From positions 1-63,687 of the forward strand of contig NZ_VTZN01000006.1 in assembly GCF_008370645.1 (NCBI RefSeq): a DNA stretch of 63,687 nt, in the 5' to 3' direction. Positions 36,144-44,308 of the stretch are shown here, in pieces (the stretch's first letter is position 1; every line of letters starts with the position of its first letter). The translations under genes were made by a program, and so were the position numbers. Below the pieces are notes generated by a model. It did no database searches. It was not told the origin of the DNA and saw only the letters and a list, made by a program, of their open reading frames with translations. The stretch comes from Mycobacterium simiae. GTDB lineage: Bacteria; Actinomycetota; Actinomycetes; Mycobacteriales; Mycobacteriaceae.

Positions 36144-36866
36144 TCAGACTCCTCCTGACCGCAGGTCAGGCTCGCCGTCGACCTGCGACGACGGTTCACG
36201 TGTTTTCGCAGTGGGCAAGTCCGAGTTTGCCAACCCGTAGCGCCGTATTGCGTCCGCTGCAGATTGCGCAGCACCGCAAGCCTCTGTAAACGCTTGCCCG
36301 GCAGCCTTTACTGCGCTGGCGAGTTCGTTAGCCTGATCGAGATCGGGGATATGCAAGTGGAGGCGCGCCGCCAGAGCACCTAGTACGTCCGCTTCTGCCA
36401 ATCCGATACCGGCAAGAGTTCCAAGGAGAGCGGCCGCTACTACCGGATCACCCGCCAGCCATCCAACGTCGGTGTGGAGATCGCCGGACAAGACGTACAT
36501 CCGTGTACGGATATTCTCGGTCTGGGCGATCAGCGGTGCGACATCTCCCCAGAGATTGAAATTTGGCATTGTCGCTTCGGTGGGGTAACCGGGTTCCTGA
36601 GGCCACGGTTCCCTGATCGACGGCATCGCCCTGACAGCGAGTCCACGGCGTGAGGCCGGCACTAGAAGGCCCTCATCACGAAGTTCCTGCACTGCTCGCC
36701 TGACGGTCATCCTCGCGACGCCAAATTGCTCAGCGAGTTTCGTCTCTGTAGGCAGGCGCTCACCAGGCGCCAGTTGGCGCGACGTAATTGCACGTCGCAA
36801 CATCTGCGCGATCTGTTCGAACGGAGGCGTATCCACCTGGCGGTCAATCTGGCCAAACTGCAACAT
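36144..36866 (-). CDS. GntR-family regulator of the AICE
   Basis: GAGGAGGG sits 4 bases before the ATG at 36866, which is preferred over an upstream ATG at 36899. Residues 10-75 form a GntR winged helix (LAPGERLPTETKLAEQFGVA, then MTVRRAVQELRDEGLLV). The C-terminal part has helical segments and no known effector domain. AICEs commonly use GntR-type repressors to silence transfer genes, and repeats carrying CTAG cores lie in the divergent gap to the transfer operon. The 3' end overlaps helicase debris. Confidence 0.9.
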   Translation of the reverse strand: MLQFGQIDRQVDTPPFEQIAQMLRRAITSRQLAPGERLPTETKLAEQFGVARMTVRRAVQELRDEGLLVPASRRGLAVRAMPSIREPWPQEPGYPTEATMPNFNLWGDVAPLIAQTENIRTRMYVLSGDLHTDVGWLAGDPVVAAALLGTLAGIGLAEADVLGALAARLHLHIPDLDQANELASAVKAAGQAFTEACGAAQSAADAIRRYGLANSDLPTAKTREPSSQVDGEPDLRSGGV

Positions 36867-36890
36867 AAGCCCTCCTCGGACCAGCGCTGG

Positions 36891-36908
36891 GCTAGTCAAA
36901 AGCTAGAC
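36891..36908. promoter_or_regulatory. Operator-like pair at the gntR promoter
   Basis: GCTAGTC and GCTAGAC lie 11 bases apart, 25-40 bp upstream of the gntR ATG. They share the CTAG core and spacing of the iterons at 37079-37111, so autoregulation by the GntR protein is likely. Confidence 0.55.
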
Positions 36909-37058
36909 CGTACTAAACACTACCGTCCGCTCTGATCCCAGCATCCAAGACGCCGCCCCGCACATTGGCGGGAGCGAATTCTGTGTGTTCGCAGCCATCA
37001 CGGTGACTTCTTACTGGACATTGCCGCGTTATCCCACCTGACGGCGAAACTGCTGCGC

Positions 37059-37111
37059 CTAGTCAAGCGGACTGCTATTGTCTAGTTTATGACTAGCTAA
37101 TGTCTAGCCAT
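37059..37111. promoter_or_regulatory. Three 11-bp iterons and one outlier before the transfer operon
   Basis: TGTCTAGTTTA, TGACTAGCTAA and TGTCTAGCCAT follow each other without gap (37079-37111), with a further CTAGTC at 37059. The 11-bp period puts each core on the same DNA face. The array lies about 55 bp before the first transfer gene, where a repressor could block transcription. About 250 bp of the gap from 36909 otherwise shows no gene. Confidence 0.7.
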
Positions 37112-37166
37112 AAGAACCGACCCCAGGCCGGTGACGGTCCAAAGCATGCATACAAGGGAGTGAAAC

Positions 37167-37598
37167 ATGGCCATCCCCAAATGGCTCCAGATCGGGCACG
37201 ATCAGGTGTTCTCATGCGGTGCGTTCGTCGTGTCCGAGGTGACGCCGATGATCGACTTCGACAAGTCTTCGGGCGAGAACCGCATACAGGCGAGGGACCG
37301 CGACACGGGTATACCGATGTGGCAGGTCGAAGTGCTCGACGGAGATCCAACAGCACCAAAGCGCAGTCGCACGGTGACGGTGAAGTTCGCCGCATCGGTG
37401 CAACCCATTGCACCCACCAATTCCAGCGGAACACCTTTCACCCCTGTGGTTTTCGAAGGACTGACCGCCCTGCCATACATCGAAAAGTCGGGCGCCTTCT
37501 CGCGGATCGCATGGTCGTTTCGAGCCACGGACATGAAGGCGCCGGGCAAGCCATCCGCGGCGTCCACGACATCCAACTCAGGTCGGGAGTCCGCATGA
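37167..37598 (+). CDS. AICE protein upstream of the translocase, function unknown
   Basis: AAGGGAG precedes the ATG at 37167. The 143-residue product has no membrane segment and ends in a serine- and threonine-rich tail. Its middle (TVTVKFAASVQPIAP, GTPFTPVVFEGLTALPY) is beta-rich. It is the first gene of the apparent operon and overlaps the FtsK-like gene by ATGA. Position matches the small spread- or transfer-type genes that precede the translocase in other AICEs, but no family is recognised. Confidence 0.75.
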   Translation: MAIPKWLQIGHDQVFSCGAFVVSEVTPMIDFDKSSGENRIQARDRDTGIPMWQVEVLDGDPTAPKRSRTVTVKFAASVQPIAPTNSSGTPFTPVVFEGLTALPYIEKSGAFSRIAWSFRATDMKAPGKPSAASTTSNSGRESA

Positions 37599-38917
37599 AC
37601 CCCGACCCGTACACACCCATCGATCCCGATACCCCGCTGCGGTTCGACCACCTGCTGCACTTACTGACCAGCTTCGCCCTTTGCATGGCGGTCGTCGTCA
37701 TCATTGCCGAAATAGCCCAGATCTACTGGCGGCTGCACTCACCGGAGACCTACGAGGAACGCTTCGCAACACCTGCCCGGCTGCTGCGCTGGCAACTCTG
37801 GGCACACATTTCATGGCAGCGGCTGTGCAAGCGCTGCGGCTTGTCAGCCTCCGAGCAGGTCACCCGGCGCGACAAGGAAGGACGGCAAGTCGCGTCGACA
37901 CGGTGGTTTCATCCAAAGCTGTTGGGAACAAGCGTGTCTCGAAACATTCTGCATCTGACGGTACGGGCAAGAATGGGACAGACGGTCGACGACTTGGAGC
38001 GCGCGGTTCCAGCGATCCGCGACGCTGCGGGCGCACACTCGGCGCGGTCGGTTGTCATCTCCCCCGGGACGCTTCGGATCGAACTGGTCATGCGGGAACA
38101 GTTGTCGACGGTGGGTAACGCCACTCTCCCGACAGCTGTTGCGACGACGCGAGTCACGCTCGGCCGATGCGAAAACGGGTCAGTCTGGACGCTGCCCTTG
38201 AGCGGCCGACACACCCTCACCGTGGGCTGCTCCGGAGCCGGCAAAGGTTCCGTGTTCTGGAGCATTGCCGCTGGGCTCAGTCCTGCTGTCGCCGCCGGCG
38301 TGGTTCGCCCGGTGGGAATCGATCTGAAGTACGGCATCGAATTGTCAGTGGGGTCCGATCTGTTCATCAAGGTCGCCACCACGGAAGCCGACGCCGTGAA
38401 AACCCTTGCGTCGTTGGAGAAATTGATGGACAAGCGTGGCAACGCAATGGCCGGTCGCGTACGCGACCACATTCCCACCAAAGCCTCGCCCCTTGTGGTG
38501 GTACTGATCGATGAACTGGCCGGAGTGACCGCGTACATGAGTGACCCGGCCCTGCGCAAAGAAGCCGTCGCCTCGTTGTCACGGATCCTCACCAAGGGCC
38601 GTGCGCTGGGAATCGTCGTGGCGGCGTTTCTACAAGACCCACGAAAAGAAGTCCTTCCGATGCGGGGGCTATTCACGCAGACCATCGCGCTCCGACTGCG
38701 TTCCCGCGACGAAGTGACGATGGTCCTCGGCGACGGGATGGCTGACAAGGCCCCCGCACACCGGATCAGCCCCGAGCGACCGGGCACCGGCTACGTGATC
38801 GCTGAGGACGGCCAAGTAACCAAGGTGCGCTCCGACTTCTGGAGCGATGACCAAATCCGCTCCACTGCAAGGCAGTACGGGCGGAAGCAGACTGCCGGAG
38901 GTAAGCGCGATGAGTGA
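37595..38917 (+). CDS. FtsK/SpoIIIE-type DNA translocase (TraB-like)
   Basis: The 440-residue protein has one or two N-terminal membrane helices (about 25-45). The ATPase domain carries the Walker A loop GCSGAGKGSVFW and Walker B VVVLIDEL, followed by the FtsK-like RAFGI-region equivalent TKGRALGIVVAAFLQDP. In actinobacterial elements a single hexameric FtsK-like protein moves double-stranded DNA between hyphae or cells. The start at 37595 overlaps the upstream stop, and the 3' end overlaps the next gene by 8 bp. Confidence 0.92.
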   Translation: MNPDPYTPIDPDTPLRFDHLLHLLTSFALCMAVVVIIAEIAQIYWRLHSPETYEERFATPARLLRWQLWAHISWQRLCKRCGLSASEQVTRRDKEGRQVASTRWFHPKLLGTSVSRNILHLTVRARMGQTVDDLERAVPAIRDAAGAHSARSVVISPGTLRIELVMREQLSTVGNATLPTAVATTRVTLGRCENGSVWTLPLSGRHTLTVGCSGAGKGSVFWSIAAGLSPAVAAGVVRPVGIDLKYGIELSVGSDLFIKVATTEADAVKTLASLEKLMDKRGNAMAGRVRDHIPTKASPLVVVLIDELAGVTAYMSDPALRKEAVASLSRILTKGRALGIVVAAFLQDPRKEVLPMRGLFTQTIALRLRSRDEVTMVLGDGMADKAPAHRISPERPGTGYVIAEDGQVTKVRSDFWSDDQIRSTARQYGRKQTAGGKRDE

Positions 38918-39230
38918 CGGCTGGTCCATCTTCGAACCACCCGATAAGGATCAGCTGGCGCGGCATGCCGATGATCTGATCCACCGTGCCTACCTCGTCG
39001 GCAGACACGGGTGGGACGAGTATCGGCATCGATGGTCGTGCGGCGAAGTCATCGGCACCGCCCTGATCCTGGGCGACGACGCCGAACTCCACCACTGCGG
39101 TGAGACCAAGATCTCCGCCATGAAGCGGTGGGCATTCGACCTGTGGGGAATCACCGGCGGCCAAGCCGACACCGATGCCGGATTGCCGCGTACACGAGCC
39201 TGGTTCGACTCGATCCGCGCAGCGAGGTGA
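38910..39230 (+). CDS. Small AICE protein between ftsK and xis
   Basis: ATG at 38910 overlaps the translocase stop and gives 106 residues, starting MSDGWSIFEPPDKDQLARHA. A frame open further upstream reads within ftsK and is not preferred. The protein is tryptophan-rich, with several WxxxR-like spots and no membrane segment. I do not recognise it. Overlapping ends on the left and a 4-bp gap on the right place it in the transfer/excision operon. Confidence 0.75.
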   Translation: MSDGWSIFEPPDKDQLARHADDLIHRAYLVGRHGWDEYRHRWSCGEVIGTALILGDDAELHHCGETKISAMKRWAFDLWGITGGQADTDAGLPRTRAWFDSIRAAR

Positions 39231-39234
39231 AGCG

Positions 39235-39471
39235 ATGGTCACTCAAGGCCTAAGGGAGGCACTCGTCGCCGCAGGCAACTTTCCTGAGCTGCTGACCGCG
39301 GATCAGGTGTCAGCGCTCCTCGGCGTGTCAGCCGCGACGCTCAATCGCTGGGCTGCACTCCGCGAAACGACTGGAGAACAGATCGGGCCGCCCTGCTACA
39401 CATTGTCAGAGCGGGTGCGCCGCTGGGATTGCGCCGAAGTCCGATCCTGGCTCAAGCAGGTGCGCCGTTAA
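39235..39471 (+). CDS. xis: Excisionase (Xis)
   Basis: The 78-residue protein is a MerR-like winged helix: LLTADQVSALLGVSAATLNR, then a basic-aromatic wing RVRRWDCAEVRSWLKQ. In this family the protein bends attL and attR so that integrase works in reverse. TAATG overlap with int shows coupled translation, the common layout in AICEs. Confidence 0.9.
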   Translation: MVTQGLREALVAAGNFPELLTADQVSALLGVSAATLNRWAALRETTGEQIGPPCYTLSERVRRWDCAEVRSWLKQVRR

Positions 39472-40640
39472 TGTCCGGAAACACGCCACGTGGCATCCGT
39501 AAACGGCTGAACGCCGCCGGGGAGCCTCGCTACCAAGTCCGCTATCTAATCCGCGACCCCGACGCCCTATCCGGCTGGGTCGAAACATCGGCCACGTTCC
39601 CGACGCTGCGCGAAGCCAAGGCGTTCAAATCCGAACGCGACAACGAAGCCGCCCTCGGTGCCCGTCGGTTCGACCCTCGCCTCGGTCGCACACCGCTGCA
39701 GCGGATCTGGACGCAGTTCTCCGACTCCAAGAAACCGGCGGTGTCGCCCAAGACCTGGAGCGGCTACACCCAGCACTGGGAACTGCGTATCAACCCGCGG
39801 TTCGGCCACATCGCCGTCGATGAAATCACCCGCGCCGACGTGCAAGCGTTCGTTGACGGCCTCACGGTCGGCCCGTGGGCGAAAGTGTCCACCCTGCGTC
39901 TCATGCGCTCGATTCTCGACGTCGCCCACCAGGACGGCCGCATCCACCGCAACCCCGTTCTTGGCGTCTCAGCGGGCCGCATTCCCGAGCGGGATCGTCA
40001 TCGCTACCTGACCGCACAGGAGGTCCAGAGACTAGCCAGCGCCTGCGGCGATCAGGGGGACGTCGTGACCATCCTCGCCTACACCGGCCTGCGCTGGTCC
40101 GAACTCGTCGGCCTCCGCGTCAAGGACATCAACCTTGGCGCCCGCCGTCTCTTCGTCCGAAGGGCCGCACCCGAGGTTGAGGGCCGCATTGTCATCGGGC
40201 CGCCCAAGACCCGAGCCGGCATCCGAACCGTCCCGCTCCCCCAAGTCGTCGTCGAGATCTTCAAGGGGCGCATCACCGGGCGGGGACCTGACGAGCCCGC
40301 CGTCACCTCACCCAACGGCGCAATGCTGCGCTCCAACAATTGGCGCAGACACACGCACTGGAACAAAGCCCTTGAGAAGACCGACCTGGCTCCGCTAACT
40401 ATCCATGAGCTACGCCACACGTATGCCAGCCTGGCCCGTAAATCGGGGGCAGACCTGCGTTACGTCCAGAAAACAATGGGTCATTCCACGCCCACCGTCA
40501 CCGCGAATATTTATAGCGATCTGTACGCCGACGAACTAGACCAAGTGGCAACCAACCTCGATCAGCTTCACGCAACTGAGATTCAACCACCGAAGACCGG
40601 ACAAGAACCGGACGAATCTAACCAACCAACGAGTGCATAA
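39471..40640 (+). CDS. int: Tyrosine integrase of the AICE
   Basis: The 389-residue recombinase has an N-terminal arm-binding domain (residues 5-60), a core-binding SAM-like domain (75-165) and a catalytic domain. The active residues are arginine in TGLRWSE, HELRHT, GHSTP and tyrosine in NIYSDLY. The gene ends 25 bp before the att copy in tRNA-Phe, the expected position for a protein that inserts at this tRNA. Unlike the relic at 26706 it is complete, so the element may still move. Confidence 0.95.
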   Translation: MSGNTPRGIRKRLNAAGEPRYQVRYLIRDPDALSGWVETSATFPTLREAKAFKSERDNEAALGARRFDPRLGRTPLQRIWTQFSDSKKPAVSPKTWSGYTQHWELRINPRFGHIAVDEITRADVQAFVDGLTVGPWAKVSTLRLMRSILDVAHQDGRIHRNPVLGVSAGRIPERDRHRYLTAQEVQRLASACGDQGDVVTILAYTGLRWSELVGLRVKDINLGARRLFVRRAAPEVEGRIVIGPPKTRAGIRTVPLPQVVVEIFKGRITGRGPDEPAVTSPNGAMLRSNNWRRHTHWNKALEKTDLAPLTIHELRHTYASLARKSGADLRYVQKTMGHSTPTVTANIYSDLYADELDQVATNLDQLHATEIQPPKTGQEPDESNQPTSA

Positions 40641-40663
40641 TCCGTGTCTATGCAGGTCAAACG

Positions 40664-40740
40664 TGGTGGCCAGGGGCGGGATCGAACCGCCGACCTTCCG
40701 CTTTTCAGGCGGACGCTCATACCGACTGAGCTACCTGGCC
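40664..40740 (-). tRNA. tRNA-Phe (GAA)
   Basis: The minus strand folds as a cloverleaf. The acceptor is GGCCAGG with CCTGGCC, the anticodon loop CTGAAAA gives GAA, and the T arm contains GGTTCGATCC. The 3' CCA is encoded. This gene is the integration target of the neighbouring elements. Confidence 0.97.
40666..40715. repeat. Attachment site in tRNA-Phe, right end of the AICE
   Basis: This is the chromosomal copy of the 50-bp repeat also found at 27717-27766. It covers the acceptor 3' strand, T arm and anticodon loop of the tRNA gene. Because the element brings an identical sequence, the tRNA stays whole after insertion. Confidence 0.95.
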
Positions 40741-40773
40741 GGAAGCCGGCAGGCAGCATGTGCCTCGCCGTGC

Positions 40774-40850
40774 TGGCGACCCTGACGGGACTCGAACCCG
40801 CGACCTCCGCCGTGACAGGGCGGCGCGCTAACCAACTGCGCCACAGGGCC
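40774..40850 (-). tRNA. tRNA-Asp (GUC)
   Basis: Minus-strand cloverleaf with acceptor GGCCCTG/CAGGGTC, anticodon loop CTGTCAC giving GTC, T loop GGTTCGAGTCC and encoded CCA. It is 33 bp upstream of tRNA-Phe and probably co-transcribed. Confidence 0.97.
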
Positions 40851-40887
40851 TTGCTGTGCTGCTGGCTCCACGGTACCGCGCAGCAGG

Positions 40888-40961
40888 TACCCCCTACGGG
40901 ATTCGAACCCGCGTTACCGCCTTGAAAGGGCGGCGTCCTAGGCCGTCTAGACGAAGGGGGC
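40888..40961 (-). tRNA. tRNA-Glu (UUC)
   Basis: Minus-strand cloverleaf with acceptor GCCCCCT/AGGGGGT and anticodon loop CTTTCAA giving TTC. The 3' CCA is not encoded: the genomic bases are CCT. It is the first gene of the Glu-Asp-Phe cluster. Confidence 0.95.
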
Positions 40962-41087
40962 CAGAACCGAATCTCTCCGGGGCACTCGCAACGTGATCAT
41001 CATTGGGAGCCACGCCAGCTTAGGTCACCGCGGGCCGAATCCTCAAACGAGCGCCACCTGGCAACGCAGTATCCTGGGTCTCCGCTG

Positions 41088-41159
41088 CCCCTATAGCTCA
41101 GTTGGTAGAGCTACGGACTTTTAATCCGCAGGTCGTAGGTTCGAGTCCTACTGGGGGCA
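41088..41159 (+). tRNA. tRNA-Lys (UUU)
   Basis: Plus-strand cloverleaf with acceptor GCCCCTA/TGGGGGC, D arm AGCTCAGTTGGTAGAGCT, anticodon loop CTTTTAA giving TTT and T loop GGTTCGAGTCC. CCA is not encoded. It is divergent from the Glu-Asp-Phe cluster. Confidence 0.97.
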
Positions 41160-41323
41160 CCGAAACGCGACATTGCCGCGGCGGACGCTCGAGAGCTGGT
41201 TGGCCAAGGCTGCCTTTGTGCCCTACCGGCCGACCGCTGCCCTCGGGCCCCGGCCATACAGCCGTACTCGACGCACTGCTAGGCCCCGTTTAGAACCGCA
41301 CACCACTTGGCTATGCTCCGGCT

Positions 41324-42139
41324 ATGCTTCCCGAGATGAACCAGGATGGAATCCAACCCAACGCACCCGTCGCCCTGGTGACAATGGAAATCCGGCACCC
41401 GGCAACGGATTCCCTCACCGAATCAGCGAATCGGGAACTCAAGCACCTGCTCATCGACGACTTGCCGATCGAACGGCAGGCGCAAGACGTGAGTTGGGGA
41501 ATGACTGCACCTGGAGCCGCTCCGACCCCCATCGCGGACCGCTTCATCCGCTACGGCAACCGCGACAACACGATTTCCGCCTCACTGAAGAACCAGGCCA
41601 TCGTTGTCGAGACCAGCGCTTACAGCGACTTCGAGACCTTCTGCGACACCGTGCTGCGGGTAGCGGATGCCCGCGCGCAGGTTTCGTCGATCGTGGGGGT
41701 GGAACGAATCGGCCTGCGGTACGTCCTCGAGATTCGCGTCCCGGCCGGTATCGACGGCCGGATTAACTGGACCAACTGGATCGACGAGCAGCTACTCGGG
41801 CCCTACCGCATTGCCCCGGGCGGCCTGTCGATGACGGAGTGGCAAGGTGCCGCGGTCTACCGAGAAGCCCAACCGGGGAAGTCGCTGATCGTGCGCTACG
41901 GCCCAGGTGTGGGCCAGGCGCTTGACGCCAACTATCACCTGCGCCGCGTCACGCCGGCCCAGACCGGACCCTTCTTCCTCATGGACATCGACAGCTTCTG
42001 GACACCCGTCGGGGGCTCCATTCCCGAATACAATCGCGATGCGCTGGTATCAACCTTCAAGGATCTGTACGGCCCCGCTCGCGAAGTGTTCCAGGACCTG
42101 ATCACCAGCCGCCTCAAAGAAGAGCTGCTGCGTCAGTAG
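41324..42139 (+). CDS. TIGR04255-family protein, Rv0831c-like
   Basis: The 271-residue protein has the TIGR04255 layout. An N-terminal block ([12 protein letters not shown]) leads to [16 protein letters not shown], the [15 protein letters not shown] strand pair, and a C-terminal helix SRLKEELL. Family members are of unknown function. In M. tuberculosis the equivalent gene also lies beside tRNA-Lys, which supports orthology. The 3' end overlaps the convergent methyltransferase gene by 7 bp. Confidence 0.85.
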   Translation: MLPEMNQDGIQPNAPVALVTMEIRHPATDSLTESANRELKHLLIDDLPIERQAQDVSWGMTAPGAAPTPIADRFIRYGNRDNTISASLKNQAIVVETSAYSDFETFCDTVLRVADARAQVSSIVGVERIGLRYVLEIRVPAGIDGRINWTNWIDEQLLGPYRIAPGGLSMTEWQGAAVYREAQPGKSLIVRYGPGVGQALDANYHLRRVTPAQTGPFFLMDIDSFWTPVGGSIPEYNRDALVSTFKDLYGPAREVFQDLITSRLKEELLRQ

Positions 42140-43038
42140 CGCCCCAAGACGGCGCTGATATACGTCAGATCCGCGATGGCGCGTGAGAGTTCGTCGTCGG
42201 GATAGTCAAAGCCATTGGCTTTGTACACCTCCGCGATGGTCTGCGACGAGATCTGCCAGCCCGCGCGAGACAGATAGTCGGTGATGTGGCTGCGTTGACC
42301 GTGATACACCAGCTCGTTGAGGTCGATTTCGAACCCGAGTTCACGCATCCGGTCATGATGGGAGCGCCACCGCTCATCGGTGAAAATCGCGGTATCCGGC
42401 ACGAATTCGAACGCCAGCCGGCTGCGCGGCGCGCTTAACTCGGTGATGCGGTCGAACAGCGCGTCCTGGGCATCATTGGGCAGGTAGACCAGCAACCCTT
42501 CGGCGCTCCATGCCGAGGACGCCCGCCGGTCAAATCCCGCCTCCTGCAGCCCGGCAGCCCAGTCGTCGCGCAAGTCGACCGCAACGGTGCGGCGCTCGGC
42601 GGTCGGCTCGGCGCCGAGACTGCTCAGCGTCGAGGTCTTAAACTCGATCACCTGCGGCATGTCAACCTCGTAGACAACAGTGCCTGTCGGCCACGGTAGC
42701 CGGTAAGCGCGCGCGTCCAACCCGGATGCCAGGATGACCACCTGGGCGATCCCACCGCGGGCGGCGTCCAGGAAGAACTGGTCGTAGAATCTGGTCCGGC
42801 AAGCCATCCCACGGGCCATCCGCTCTGGAATGAATTCGGAATCCGCCGCGACCGGAATCTGTCCATCGACCAGCCGGGTATAGATATCCATACCGACCGC
42901 GCGCACCAGCGCCGCCGCATACGGGTCATCGATCAACGCGAACTCCGGGCTGGCAGCCAACGCCCGCTGAGCTGCCACCATGGTTGCCGTCGCTCCGACG
43001 CTCGTCGCAAGATCCCATCGATCACCGTCGGTGCGCAC
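42133..43038 (-). CDS. SAM-dependent methyltransferase, leucine carboxyl methyltransferase fold (Rv0830-like)
   Basis: The GTG at 43038 gives 301 residues, the length I recall for Rv0830; the frame stays open upstream but has no other support. Characteristic blocks are [40 protein letters not shown] (SAM-binding), [13 protein letters not shown] and [11 protein letters not shown]. Mycobacteria have many such paralogues, and substrates are mostly unknown. It is divergent from the deaminase gene with 88 bp between starts. Confidence 0.87.
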   Translation of the reverse strand: MRTDGDRWDLATSVGATATMVAAQRALAASPEFALIDDPYAAALVRAVGMDIYTRLVDGQIPVAADSEFIPERMARGMACRTRFYDQFFLDAARGGIAQVVILASGLDARAYRLPWPTGTVVYEVDMPQVIEFKTSTLSSLGAEPTAERRTVAVDLRDDWAAGLQEAGFDRRASSAWSAEGLLVYLPNDAQDALFDRITELSAPRSRLAFEFVPDTAIFTDERWRSHHDRMRELGFEIDLNELVYHGQRSHITDYLSRAGWQISSQTIAEVYKANGFDYPDDELSRAIADLTYISAVLGRY

Positions 43039-43126
43039 GCACACTGCTCCTTCGTCGAACGAAAAGATAGCTAACCTAGTTACTACCACAAGATCCACGG
43101 CCGCTTCCGGTCTACTGTTGCCAAGC

Positions 43127-43627
43127 GTGACCGACTTCGCCCAACACACCATCGATCTTGCCCGCCACAACGTCGTCGAGGGTGGTCGCCCGTTTGCCAC
43201 CGTCATCGTCAAGAACGGCCAGATACTCGCCGAGAGCGCCAACAAGGTAGCCCAAACCAACGATCCCACCGCCCACGCTGAGATCCTTGCCATCCGCGCG
43301 GCATGCCTAAAGCTCGGCACCGAGCACTTGGTTGGCACTACCATCTATGTGCTAGCCCACCCGTGCCCGATGTGCCTGGGCTCGTTGTACTACTGCTCAC
43401 CCGACGAAGTGGTGTTCCTGACGACGCGCGACGACTACGAACCGCACTACGTCGACGACCGCAAGTACTTCGAGCTCGCCACCTTCTACGACGAGTTCGC
43501 CAAAGACTGGCAGCAACGGCGGCTGCCGATGCGCTACGACCCGCGCCCTGCCGCCGTGGACGTTTACCGGCTATGGCAGCAGCGCAACGGCGGAGATCGC
43601 CGGGCGGCCGCCGGCACCGCCGGATAG
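43127..43627 (+). CDS. Cytidine/deoxycytidylate deaminase-fold protein, Rv0828c-like
   Basis: The GTG at 43127 gives 166 residues. The zinc site is complete: THAE-type motif in [10 protein letters not shown] and the PCPMC motif in [14 protein letters not shown], the pattern of guanine, cytosine and tRNA adenosine deaminases. A C-terminal aromatic-rich part ([20 protein letters not shown]) is typical of guanine deaminase-like proteins. A purine or nucleobase substrate is likely but not shown. It is 50 bp upstream of kmtR. Confidence 0.85.
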   Translation: MTDFAQHTIDLARHNVVEGGRPFATVIVKNGQILAESANKVAQTNDPTAHAEILAIRAACLKLGTEHLVGTTIYVLAHPCPMCLGSLYYCSPDEVVFLTTRDDYEPHYVDDRKYFELATFYDEFAKDWQQRRLPMRYDPRPAAVDVYRLWQQRNGGDRRAAAGTAG

Positions 43628-43640
43628 CTCAGCTCGCATC

Positions 43641-43671
43641 TTGACAACCCACCAATAGTCTGGGCTAATAC
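43641..43671 (+). promoter_or_regulatory. kmtR promoter, probably leaderless
   Basis: TTGACA (43641) and TAATAC (43666) are spaced 19 bases apart. The second lies 6 bases before the ATG at 43678, so transcription would start on or next to the start codon. No ribosome site precedes the ATG. Confidence 0.6.
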
Positions 43672-43677
43672 CTGCGT

Positions 43678-44061
43678 ATGAACGCAACTAATCAACCAAC
43701 GAGGTTGCCGGACGACCAGGCTGGTCTGGTGGTCGAAGTGTTCCGGATGCTTGCCGACGCCACCCGCATACAAATTCTGTGGTCGCTGGCCAACCGCGAA
43801 ATGTCGGTCAACGAACTGGCCGAGCACATATGCAAGGCGGCCCCGTCAGTCTCCCAGCACCTCGCCAAGCTGCGGATGGCGCGTTTGGTGCGCACCCGCA
43901 GGGACGGAACCACGATCTTCTACAGCCTGGAAAACGACCACATTCGTCAGCTTGTGATCGACGCCGTCTGCAACGCCGAGCACGCCGGTCCCGGGGTGCC
44001 TCGACACCACCGCGGCGACGGTGAACTAAAGGCGGTTGTCGAGGCTTCAGACGCTGGATAG
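43678..44061 (+). CDS. kmtR: ArsR/SmtB metal-sensing repressor KmtR
   Basis: The 127-residue protein has the ArsR winged helix (LADATRIQILWSLANREMSV, recognition helix APSVSQHLAKLRMARLV) and a metal-binding C-terminal tail rich in histidine (GPGVPRHHRGDG). KmtR of M. tuberculosis senses nickel and cobalt and controls an efflux gene and itself. Histidines at the extreme N- and C-terminal regions are the known ligands; the C-terminal pair is present here. A histidine-rich protein gene follows 34 bp later, suggesting a joint metal response. Confidence 0.88.
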   Translation: MNATNQPTRLPDDQAGLVVEVFRMLADATRIQILWSLANREMSVNELAEHICKAAPSVSQHLAKLRMARLVRTRRDGTTIFYSLENDHIRQLVIDAVCNAEHAGPGVPRHHRGDGELKAVVEASDAG

Positions 44062-44095
44062 CAAATACAACACCACAACCCAGGAGGCAACGATC

Positions 44096-44299
44096 ATGCC
44101 AGACAACCACAGCCACGACACGCCCCACGTCCACGACCACACGCACGGCGACCTGACCCATAGCCACGCACACACCAGCCATGAGCACGAGCACGTCACA
44201 CACGAACACGCGCACTCACACGACGACGGCACCCAGCACGCCCACGGGCACGTACATCAGCGTGGACTTGAAGAGGTACACAGCCACGCCCACGGCTGA
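44096..44299 (+). CDS. Histidine-rich small protein, probable metal chelator
   Basis: CAGGAGGCAACGATC precedes the ATG at 44096. Of 67 residues about one third are histidine, mostly in HxH steps (HSHDTPHVHDHTHG, HAHTSHEHEHVTHEHAH). There is no signal peptide. Such proteins store or buffer nickel, cobalt or zinc. Direct linkage to kmtR makes nickel/cobalt binding under KmtR control the natural inference. The sequence is low in complexity, so family assignment is not possible. Confidence 0.85.
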   Translation: MPDNHSHDTPHVHDHTHGDLTHSHAHTSHEHEHVTHEHAHSHDDGTQHAHGHVHQRGLEEVHSHAHG

Positions 44300-44308
44300 C
44301 GCTTCGCG

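Larger units (their letters stand above)
27717..40715 (+). mobile_element. Actinobacterial integrative and conjugative element at tRNA-Phe
   Basis: Perfect 50-bp direct repeats bound a 13-kb region with the AICE backbone: rolling-circle Rep, GntR regulator, FtsK/TraB-like translocase, excisionase and tyrosine integrase. The integrase lies against the intact tRNA. Between them lie accessory genes: HTH/PIN, three-Cys-motif with TcmP, GNAT and TIGR02391. Int, Xis, FtsK and Rep all look intact, so excision may still be possible. The worn int-end copy at 30718-30858 shows that the left third came from an earlier, related element. Confidence 0.87.

Noticed and set aside
42133..43344. A 403-residue methyltransferase starting at 43344
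   Set aside because: The extra N-terminus is antisense to the deaminase gene, and the GTG at 43038 gives the normal family length.
44096..44299. Histidine codon repeats taken as a low-complexity DNA repeat without coding role
   Set aside because: A strong ribosome site, an ATG, a stop and placement behind kmtR argue for a real protein.
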